From positions 1 through 19,722 of the forward strand of contig JAHZAY010000019.1 in assembly GCA_019423685.1 (NCBI GenBank): a stretch of 19,722 nucleotides of DNA, in the 5' to 3' direction. The position numbers and the translations under genes are program-made. Of this stretch, positions 13,588-19,722 are shown piece after piece. The notes under the pieces were generated by a model. That model ran no database searches. It was not told the origin of the DNA and saw nothing but the letters and a program-made list of their open reading frames with translations. This DNA comes from Clostridiales bacterium (GTDB lineage: Bacteria > Bacillota > Clostridia > Oscillospirales > Ruminococcaceae). Numbering within the stretch: position 1 is the stretch's first letter; each line of letters starts with the position of its first letter.

Positions 13588-14574
13588 TTGCAAGGCAGAC
13601 GGACAAGGGTCCAGGTATCGCTCAATGGGGTGGACATCACCTCGGATCTGACGGGGGACACCCTGTCTTTGACCTACACCGACAGTGCGGAGGAAAATGC
13701 GGACAATATTGATTTCCAAATTCAAAACCGAGATAAAAAGTGGCTGAAGGGGTGGTTCCCCAGCAAGATGGACACCTTCTCGGCGCAGATCATCGCCGAT
13801 GGCGGGACGCTGGACTGCGGTGTCTTTCTGCTGGACAATGTAGGGATGTCCGGCAGGCCGCTGACGGTGAGCATCAAGGGCGTGGCGAAGCCGTCCGATC
13901 AGGATTTTTCGGAGGTGGAGCACAACCAGACCTGGGAGCAGGCGACCCTCAAAGATATTGCCTCCACCATTGCGGGGCGCGCTGGGATCGCGCTGGAATA
14001 TGATGCCCAAAGCAACCCCACCATCCAATTCCAGACCCAAGAAGGGCAAACTGACCAGGATTTTTTGCAGCAGCTGGCGGAAAAACACGGCATCACCATG
14101 AAGCTATACAACCAAAAGCTGGTGCTGTACGAAATGAAGACGCTGGAGCAGGCCGGAGCCGTCCGGACGCTGCGGGAAAGCGATCTGCTGTCCTGGGAGG
14201 CAAAGACCACGCTGTTGGACACCTCCTATTCTGGGGTGTCGGTGCAGTACATCAACACCGACGGGGAAACGATGACCTACACCTACACCGGATCCGGGGA
14301 CAAGGCACCGAAGGTCTACAAGCTGGATGACCAGGTAGACTCATTGGCGATGGCCCAGCAGGTGAGCGAGGCCAAATATTTGGAGCTCAACCGTGGGGAG
14401 ACCACCTTTTCCTGCTCGCTGCCGGGAGACCCGGCGCTGGTATCCGGTATCTGCGTGGAGCTCGACAGCGAGGATTTTGGCAAATTTGGCGGCAAGTACC
14501 TGATCGACAGCTCGACCCACACGGTGAGCAGCGGGTACACGACCGACCTAGAGATGCACAGAGTGGAGGGATAG
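13588..14574 (+). CDS. Baseplate hub protein, late control D-like (gpD)
   Basis: A 328-residue protein of the late control D / hub family, related to T4 gp27 and the N-terminal half of VgrG. Its ring joins the tube to the central spike. Recognisable parts include RVQVSLNGVDITSDLTGDTL, then SAEENADNIDFQIQNRDKKW, GVAKPSDQDFSEVEHNQTWE, TLKDIASTIAGRAGIALEYD, and the closing GKYLIDSSTHTVSSGYTTDL. The start is TTG 13588, seven bases after a perfect AAGGAGG (13574-13580); the first in-frame ATG is far inside. P2 gpD is slightly longer. The stop (TAG 14572-14574) is one base before the V gene. In P2 the same protein got its name from late gene control, but a regulatory role is not implied here. Confidence 0.88.
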   Translation: MQGRRTRVQVSLNGVDITSDLTGDTLSLTYTDSAEENADNIDFQIQNRDKKWLKGWFPSKMDTFSAQIIADGGTLDCGVFLLDNVGMSGRPLTVSIKGVAKPSDQDFSEVEHNQTWEQATLKDIASTIAGRAGIALEYDAQSNPTIQFQTQEGQTDQDFLQQLAEKHGITMKLYNQKLVLYEMKTLEQAGAVRTLRESDLLSWEAKTTLLDTSYSGVSVQYINTDGETMTYTYTGSGDKAPKVYKLDDQVDSLAMAQQVSEAKYLELNRGETTFSCSLPGDPALVSGICVELDSEDFGKFGGKYLIDSSTHTVSSGYTTDLEMHRVEG

Positions 14575-14575
14575 C

Positions 14576-15106
14576 GTGGAGATTGTCAAGGTATCCGAGG
14601 TGGACTACGCCAAAGGACAGATCAAGGTGGAGATGCCGGCCAAGGACAACATCGTTTCCAGCTGGATCACCTTTCCCAACAACGAGTATGAGATGCCGGA
14701 GGTGGGGGACCTAGTGCGGGTGGAGTTTGAGCCGGCGCGCTATGGCAACGCCTATGTCAGCGGCATCTGCTATGGCAAATATTTTAACAGAGACACCCTG
14801 CCCAAGCTGCAGGGGAAGGACATTTTTTACAAGGAGATGCTCGGGGATGTGACGCTTATCTATGACCGCGCCAAAAAGCAGCTGACCATCCAGACCGACA
14901 AGGAGATCATTCTCAAAGCCGTGGAAAAGCTGGAAATCCAGACCAAGCAGCTGATCATCAACGCGGAGCAGGTCGAGGTCACGGCGAAAACGGTACAGGT
15001 CGCGGGGACGACCATCGCGATGACCGGCCAGACCTCCATCAACGGTGAAACGAGCATCGCCGGCAATCTGACCGTTTCCGGCACTGTGTCGGCGGCGAAC
15101 ATCTAA
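14576..15106 (+). CDS. Baseplate assembly protein V-like central spike
   Basis: A 176-residue protein with an OB-fold N-terminal domain (MEIVKVSEVDYAKGQIKVEM, WITFPNNEYEMPEVGDLVRV, GNAYVSGICYGKYF) and a repetitive C-terminal part rich in alternating polar and hydrophobic residues (QLTIQTDKEIILKAVEKLEI, QTKQLIINAEQVEVTAKTVQ, TSINGETSIAGNLTVSGTVS). This is the trimeric beta-helix needle of a P2-type spike that pierces the host surface. The start is GTG 14576, five bases after GGAGGG (14565-14570). No histidine pair of the HxH iron-binding tip type is present at the end, unlike P2 gpV. It follows the D-like hub gene, as expected. Confidence 0.82.
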   Translation: MEIVKVSEVDYAKGQIKVEMPAKDNIVSSWITFPNNEYEMPEVGDLVRVEFEPARYGNAYVSGICYGKYFNRDTLPKLQGKDIFYKEMLGDVTLIYDRAKKQLTIQTDKEIILKAVEKLEIQTKQLIINAEQVEVTAKTVQVAGTTIAMTGQTSINGETSIAGNLTVSGTVSAANI

Positions 15107-15122
15107 GAGGGGAGGGAGCAGC

Positions 15123-15506
15123 TTGATTGGTAGCTTTGCGGGGATCTCCTTTTCGGTGTCAGAGAGCCGGGTGCAGACCTTCAGCGAGATGACGAGGGAA
15201 ACCGCCTCCCGCTGGAACACCCATGAGGTGATCGGAGCAAAACCAAAGCAGGAGTTTCTGGGGCCAGACCTGGACAGCATGAGCTTTTCGATGACGCTTT
15301 CCGCCTGGAGAGGCGTCAGTCCTCTGCAGATGGCTCAGAGGCTGCGGGAGTTTTGCAGTAATGGGGAGGTAGACAACCTGATCATTGGCGGGCAAAATTT
15401 TGGTGAGTATCTTATTGAGAGCGTCAGCGAGACCTACAACGTGGTCAACAACCGCGGGGAGATCGTGCAGGCGAGTCTCGATGTGAGCTTAAAGGAGTAT
15501 GTATGA
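15123..15506 (+). CDS. Tail protein U-like (P2 gpU family)
   Basis: A 127-residue protein matching the P2 gpU pattern: opening IGSFAGISFSVSESRVQTFS, the TASRWNTHEVIGAKPKQEFL stretch, then SMSFSMTLSAWRGVSPLQM, and the ending GEYLIESVSETYNVVNNRGE, IVQASLDVSLKEYV. In P2, gpU is a small essential tail protein. The start is TTG 15123 after GGAGGGAG (15111-15118); no closer in-frame ATG exists. In P2 the U gene comes before X and D relatives in a different order, while here it lies after V, which is a common order in Gram-positive myophages. The stop overlaps the next gene as ATGA. Confidence 0.82.
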   Translation: MIGSFAGISFSVSESRVQTFSEMTRETASRWNTHEVIGAKPKQEFLGPDLDSMSFSMTLSAWRGVSPLQMAQRLREFCSNGEVDNLIIGGQNFGEYLIESVSETYNVVNNRGEIVQASLDVSLKEYV

Positions 15507-15787
15507 GGATCACAGGAGAAAATTTGACCCCTGACCTGCGACAGCAGTTGGAGCTGCTGCTGGCGACCCCGGTGGGGACGGTGGCGCTGGACCGAGATTT
15601 TGGAGTGGATCTGAGCTTTCTGGATGAGCCGGTCAGTGTAGCGGTCAACATGGCTGCCGCCGAGATCGCGGTCAAGCTGCAAAAATACATTCCCGCGCTG
15701 CAGCTCATCCGGGTGCAGGCGGACTATGAACAGGCGCAGGACGGGACAGTGGAGATGGAGGTGATTGTTAAAAATGCCGAGCAATAA
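15503..15787 (+). CDS. Baseplate wedge protein W-like (gp25 family)
   Basis: A 94-residue protein of the gp25/gpW baseplate wedge family, one of the most conserved parts of contractile devices. Its family reading: LELLLATPVGTVALDRDFGV, the EPVSVAVNMAAAEIAVKLQK helix, then YIPALQLIRVQADYEQAQDG and the last strand TVEMEVIVKN. The T4 relative gp25 has lysozyme-like naming but is a structural wedge component that fires sheath contraction. ATG 15503 overlaps the previous stop; the coding end overlaps the J gene by 14 bases in another frame. Assigned with confidence from the TPVGT-DRDFG motif and neighbours. Confidence 0.88.
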   Translation: MRITGENLTPDLRQQLELLLATPVGTVALDRDFGVDLSFLDEPVSVAVNMAAAEIAVKLQKYIPALQLIRVQADYEQAQDGTVEMEVIVKNAEQ

Positions 15788-16916
15788 TCCATACGATGCA
15801 GTGCCGGATATCGACTTTGTGCCGGAAACGACCGAGGAAATTTTGGAAGAGCTAGTCGATACCTATGAGCAGGTGCTTTCGGAGGAGACCGGCCAGACTG
15901 AGAAGCTACCTGTCGCAAGCCGCGAGAAGATCATCCTCAACACGATGGCCTATGAGCTGTCGGTGCTGGCGCAGCTCTTTAATGATCGGGCAAAACAAAA
16001 CCTCCCCAAGTACAGCAGAGGGGATTTTCTGGAGGTGCTGGCCTCCTTCTGGGGGCTGACCCGCCGGCAGGCTTCCCCCGCGCTGGGGGAGGCGGAGTTT
16101 ACACTGTCAGCGGTCCGAGAGGACGATATCCTGATCCCCAAAGGGACAAGGGTGTCTCCGGGCGACAAGTTGTTTTTCGAGACCGATGAGGACTTGATCA
16201 TCCGATCTCCATCCCTGACCGGGCGGGTGGGGATCACCTGCCAGCAGGCGGGGGCGGTTGGCAATGGGTTTGCCGCCGGAAAAATCAATATCATTGTGGA
16301 CCCGGTGGCTTATGTTGCCAAGGTGAGTAACGTGGACCGGACACAGGGCGGCGCGGATGTGGAGGACGATTTGAGCCTACGCACCCGCATTTTTTATGCC
16401 CCGCAGGGCTACAGTGTGGCCGGACCGGCAGAGGCTTATCAGTTTTGGGTTCGGGAATTTTCACAGGTAATTGAGGGCGTCGGGGTGACTTCTCCCAGCC
16501 CCGGAAAGGTGGATATCTGCCTGACGCTGCAGGGAGGGGAGCTGCCGGAGGAAACCTACTTGAAACGCCTGGAGGAATATCTGGAGGACAAACGGCCCAT
16601 GACCGATGAGCTGACCATCCACGCGCCGGAGGTGGAGGATTTTAAGGTCGACTTGACCTATTACATCAACCAATCAGATGCCAACCGGGAGCTGGAAATC
16701 AAAGCCGCGGTGGAGGCCGCAGTCCAGGAATACATAACCTGGCAGGAGAGCACCATCGGGCGTGACCTCAATCCGGACAAGTTGGTGGCGCTGGTGATCG
16801 GGGCGGGAGCTAAGCGCCTGGAGGTGAGAGCACCGCTCAAACAGGTCATCACTCAGACTGAAATTTTTAAGCACCGCGACTGCAAGGTGGTATACGGGGG
16901 GCTGGAAGATGATTGA
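15774..16916 (+). CDS. Baseplate protein J-like (gpJ)
   Basis: A 380-residue baseplate wedge protein that connects the central hub to the tail-fibre network. Family pieces in order: YDAVPDIDFVPETTEEILEE, then NLPKYSRGDFLEVLASFWGL, TRRQASPALGEAEFTLSAVR, the GTRVSPGDKLFFETDEDLII segment, VERTQGGADVEDDLSLRTRI-like text (here NVDRTQGGADVEDD), QGYSVAGPAEAYQFWVREFS, and a C-terminal TWQESTIGRDLNPDKL. The chosen start is ATG 15774, nine bases after GGAGGTGA (15757-15764); a TTG at 15765 touches that ribosome site and is less likely. It overlaps W before and I after, so the three are translationally coupled. Confidence 0.9.
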   Translation: MPSNNPYDAVPDIDFVPETTEEILEELVDTYEQVLSEETGQTEKLPVASREKIILNTMAYELSVLAQLFNDRAKQNLPKYSRGDFLEVLASFWGLTRRQASPALGEAEFTLSAVREDDILIPKGTRVSPGDKLFFETDEDLIIRSPSLTGRVGITCQQAGAVGNGFAAGKINIIVDPVAYVAKVSNVDRTQGGADVEDDLSLRTRIFYAPQGYSVAGPAEAYQFWVREFSQVIEGVGVTSPSPGKVDICLTLQGGELPEETYLKRLEEYLEDKRPMTDELTIHAPEVEDFKVDLTYYINQSDANRELEIKAAVEAAVQEYITWQESTIGRDLNPDKLVALVIGAGAKRLEVRAPLKQVITQTEIFKHRDCKVVYGGLEDD

Positions 16917-17559
16917 TCTACAAAATGTCAAGCTCTGCAACCTGTTGCCGCCAAACCTCCAGGACGCCAAAACCAGAGCTTTGGGGGCAGCGTGGGATCT
17001 GCAGTACAGGAAACTGATTCAGATGGCGCTGCGTGCGAGTATGGTGTTTGCTTTTGTCATGGAGATTGATGGGGAGATGGCCGACCATCTTTGTTTGTCG
17101 CTGGACATCAAGGGGTACAAGGCCGATCTGCCGCTGCAGAAAAAGCGGTTGCTGATCCGCTCGGCGCTGCTCAACTATTCCCGCTTGGGCACCCGGACGG
17201 CGCTGGAGGACGCGGTGGGCATCATCCACGGCGGCACAACGGTGCAGGAAAATTGGGAGTATGGCGGGCTGCCGTATCATTTCCGCGTGGCGGTGGACGC
17301 CGGCCAGGAAGAAGTCGTGGAAAACCCAATGGGCAGGCTGCTTGACACCATCATGGACTATAAAAATGTGCGGTCCTGGCTGGACGGCCTGACAGTAGAC
17401 GTGATCGAGCCGGGAGAAATCCACACCGCAGCCATGTCGGAGATCGGCATGACGCTGATGATTGACCCATACCGCGTCAAAGAGATGGTACAGGACGGAA
17501 AAGCGCACTACCATGCGATGGCGATGCAGGGTGCCTATCTCATCATAGGAGAAAACTAA
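16909..17559 (+). CDS. Tail protein I-like (gpI)
   Basis: A 216-residue protein of the P2 tail protein I family, which in the baseplate links J to the fibre. Family-like text includes NLLPPNLQDAKTRALGAAWD, IDGEMADHLCLSLDIKGYKA, LPLQKKRLLIRSALLNYSRL, GTRTALEDAVGIIHGGTTVQ, and NWEYGGLPYHFRVAVDAGQE. The pattern 'LLP..L..D...AL..AWD..' followed by 'P...KR.L...A...Y...GT..ALE' is the hallmark. The ATG at 16909 overlaps the J stop by eight bases. A GGAGGAAG ribosome site for the next gene lies directly after its stop. Confident from sequence and order. Confidence 0.87.
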   Translation: MIDLQNVKLCNLLPPNLQDAKTRALGAAWDLQYRKLIQMALRASMVFAFVMEIDGEMADHLCLSLDIKGYKADLPLQKKRLLIRSALLNYSRLGTRTALEDAVGIIHGGTTVQENWEYGGLPYHFRVAVDAGQEEVVENPMGRLLDTIMDYKNVRSWLDGLTVDVIEPGEIHTAAMSEIGMTLMIDPYRVKEMVQDGKAHYHAMAMQGAYLIIGEN

Positions 17560-17571
17560 GGAGGAAGAATA

Positions 17572-19722
17572 ATGCCAGAAGCATCATCCGAATATTTTGC
17601 AATACTGACGAACCGCGGAACCGAGAAGCTGGCAGCTTATCTGCAGTCCGGCGAGAAGATCACCATCAGCTATGTACTGGTGGGCGACGGAAATGGCAGC
17701 ATCCCGATGCCGGACCCAACCCGCACCGCGCTGGTGCATGAGGTGTGGCGCGGACCGGCGGAAACGGTGCTGGACGAACAAAACAAAAATGTCATCAAGG
17801 CCACATCCACCATCCCGACCGATGTGGGCGGCTGGAACGTGAGGGAAATCGGCCTGCTGGACGATGACGGGGAGCTGTTTGCGGTGGCAAACGCGCCGGG
17901 ATACCCGAAAATCAGCATCGCAGACGGCATCAACAACGATATGCGCGTCGGCATGCGAGTGGCGGTGAGCAATCGGGACGGCATCAACATCAAGGTGGAT
18001 GGGACGGTAATCATCGCCACCATCGGAGATATTGAGGAGCACAACAAAAACAAAAAGGCCCATGACGGGCACTTTGAGGACATGGAGCTCCACGTCTCTG
18101 ACGATGACCGGGACAACTGGGACAATCCGCTGCTGGTCATGACAGTCCTGGCAGACAGCGAGGACTGGGAGCGAGAAGAAGGAGACGTGACCTACACCCA
18201 GGATGTGACGGCACAATTTCCGGAGGACACGGTACTGCCAAATATGGACCTTGCGCTCAAGGGAGATCCCAACCTACTGGCACAGATGGTAGACAGGGAC
18301 ATTGGCCTGGTAGCGGAGCAGTCAGGTGGACAGATCATCCTGCACGCGCTGCGGGAGGCACCGGACATCAACATGTATCTGCAGATCTCTTTGTACCGCT
18401 CGAAATCCGGCGAGGAAAAGACTTACTACTCCAACCTGCTGGGCAATCCGGGCGAGATCGGCACGCCGCTGCCGGAGCCGATCAGCAAGGCCAGCATCCA
18501 GCTGAAAAACCAGAGCACCAGCGCCGGGCTGAAGGTACACGGCACTCACGTCAACCCGACCATGGACTGGGCGGCCACCCGCGTTGTCCGCGGGGAGGGA
18601 GTGGCGCCGATCGGGCCGTCGGATGGCGTGCTGATCATGGACGGTACAGGGACCGAATTTGACGACACCAACGGCCTCAAGGCCGGCGTCAAATACATCT
18701 ACGCCTACTTCCCACGCAACTCGGCTGGCAACTACCAGATGTCGGCCACCACGGCGGAGATCACCATCCCGACCCAAAAGCCGCTGGCGCCCACCAACTT
18801 GCAGGTGCAGGACAGCACCGACGCGGGAGCCTTTGGCGCGACCTTGACCTGGGAGGCGCAGACCGACGTATACCGCGACCATTTTGCCGTGGTCCGCAAG
18901 GAGGGCAGCGCCCCGACCAGTCTGGAGGACGGCAAGGTGGTCTATGAGGGCACCGACACCACCTGCAGGGACACGCAGAGCACCAACTACGGCATCCAGT
19001 ATTACTGGACAGTCTTTGCGGTCAATACGGAGGGAACAGTAAGCGACAGCTCGCCGAGCACCTCCCTGACCCTGCAGCCGATTGTGCCGGATCAGGTGAG
19101 CAACCTGACGGCCACCGACACCTCCTCTCCGGAGTATGGCTATCGGGTCATGCTGCAGTACCAAATGCCGGCGGACGTCAACGCCTACAAGGTTGTGATC
19201 CGCCGCAAGCAGGGAGAGATGCCGGCGACCAGCATCGACGGCACACAGATCTACGAGGGCAGCAACGAGATCTATTATGACACGCCGCCTTACTCCTCGC
19301 AGGCGTACTATTACCGGGCATTTACGGTTAACCAGGTTGGCCAAATGAATGACAGCCAGGAGGGCGCGGTGGCGTCGGTAACACTGACCGCACGGGAGCC
19401 GGGCAGCATCTCCAACCTGCAGGCCAGCGATGAAAAGGGAACGACCACCGGCAGCTTTGACCTGCCGACGGTGCAGCTGGATGGCCGTGAGGTGGTCAAC
19501 CGCTTTGTGGCGGGGTATGTGGTCATCCAAAAAGAGGACAGCACACCGGCCAGCGAGACCGACGGAGAGGTAATCGCCAGCGGCGATATTGACCCTATTT
19601 CGGCGCAAAAAAAGGTGTCTTTTACTAAGGTAGATCAGGCCAATGGTGCCAATTTATTTATCACCGTTTTCATAAAAAATGCAGCCGGCTCTTATTTCTG
19701 GAGTTCTGGGCAGGTGGTAAAT
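17572..19722 (+). CDS. Tail fibre protein with N-terminal tail-collar domain and tandem Fn3-like domains (partial, runs off the window)
   Basis: The frame is open from ATG 17572 (after GGAGGAAG) to the last base, giving 717 residues without a stop. Residues 1-140 match the phage tail-collar fibre N-terminal domain: YFAILTNRGTEKLAAYL, SYVLVGDGNGSIPMPDPTRT, LVHEVWRG, and PTDVGGWNVREIGLLDDDGE, which attaches to the baseplate. Residues about 150-400 form a middle region of unknown role (HDGHFEDMELHVSDDDRDNW and onward). Then come three Fn3-like units at about 403-503, 504-608 and 609-717, each opening with an L-x-A/V-x-D strand and containing IxGxxVYxG-like or related text. A receptor-binding tip is expected beyond the window. 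The role of binding cell-surface sugar or protein is inference. Confidence 0.87.
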   Translation, partial: MPEASSEYFAILTNRGTEKLAAYLQSGEKITISYVLVGDGNGSIPMPDPTRTALVHEVWRGPAETVLDEQNKNVIKATSTIPTDVGGWNVREIGLLDDDGELFAVANAPGYPKISIADGINNDMRVGMRVAVSNRDGINIKVDGTVIIATIGDIEEHNKNKKAHDGHFEDMELHVSDDDRDNWDNPLLVMTVLADSEDWEREEGDVTYTQDVTAQFPEDTVLPNMDLALKGDPNLLAQMVDRDIGLVAEQSGGQIILHALREAPDINMYLQISLYRSKSGEEKTYYSNLLGNPGEIGTPLPEPISKASIQLKNQSTSAGLKVHGTHVNPTMDWAATRVVRGEGVAPIGPSDGVLIMDGTGTEFDDTNGLKAGVKYIYAYFPRNSAGNYQMSATTAEITIPTQKPLAPTNLQVQDSTDAGAFGATLTWEAQTDVYRDHFAVVRKEGSAPTSLEDGKVVYEGTDTTCRDTQSTNYGIQYYWTVFAVNTEGTVSDSSPSTSLTLQPIVPDQVSNLTATDTSSPEYGYRVMLQYQMPADVNAYKVVIRRKQGEMPATSIDGTQIYEGSNEIYYDTPPYSSQAYYYRAFTVNQVGQMNDSQEGAVASVTLTAREPGSISNLQASDEKGTTTGSFDLPTVQLDGREVVNRFVAGYVVIQKEDSTPASETDGEVIASGDIDPISAQKKVSFTKVDQANGANLFITVFIKNAAGSYFWSSGQVVN

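Noticed and set aside
18322..19608. Minus-strand open frame of 428 codons opposite the tail fibre
   Set aside because: The plus strand codes clearly for collar and Fn3-like domains; the reverse frame is rich in R, V, H, and looks like a mirror product of codon bias.
1..19722. CRISPR array, tRNA, insertion sequence, integrase or lysis genes
   Set aside because: No spaced direct-repeat array, cloverleaf, transposase or holin/endolysin sequence could be found; the window is nearly fully covered by structural genes.

Overview
The window is the virion-assembly (late) part of a temperate tailed phage, most likely a prophage in a Gram-positive gut-type clostridium (Oscillospiraceae/Ruminococcaceae-like). 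The host guess rests on strong AGGAGG/GAGGTG ribosome sites before almost every gene, frequent TTG/GTG starts, moderate-to-high GC coding sequence and the gene families; it is an inference, because no host gene is present.

Layout: the end of a DNA methyltransferase (3-257), a 188-base gap with a GC-rich candidate cos site, then one tightly packed plus-strand operon. Head genes are lambda-like: terminase small and large subunits (Nu1/A-like), gpW-like joiner, lambda-type portal, one ORF fusing a prohead protease to the major capsid protein (4347-6311), then after an interruption a decoration protein (DUF2190-like) and head-tail completion genes. Tail genes are P2/Mu-like and contractile: sheath, tube, tail assembly chaperone with a -1 frameshift extension, tape measure (broken into two frames), then baseplate genes X, D, V, U, W(gp25), J, I and a long tail-fibre gene that leaves the window still open at 19722.

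The interruption is a minus-strand toxin-antitoxin pair (HigBA-like, 6343-6971) between the capsid and decoration genes. It has a consensus promoter (TTGACA, 17 bases, TATAAT), operator-like repeats over that promoter, and a perfect 30-base palindrome that can end transcription from both sides. This is the clearest accessory insertion in the window.

The items most worth checking are: an internal ribosome site and ATG at 4920 inside the protease-capsid fusion; the T-TTT-TTT slippery run at 11087-11093; the one-base frame break in the tape measure at about 12099; and a strand-biased heptamer GTAGCGG found 13 times on the plus strand, always in frame as Val-Ala. Several genes (protease half, 7749-8845, the middle of the tape measure) are visibly AT-richer than their neighbours, which suggests mosaic exchange. 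No rRNA, tRNA, CRISPR array, transposase, integrase or lysis gene was seen.
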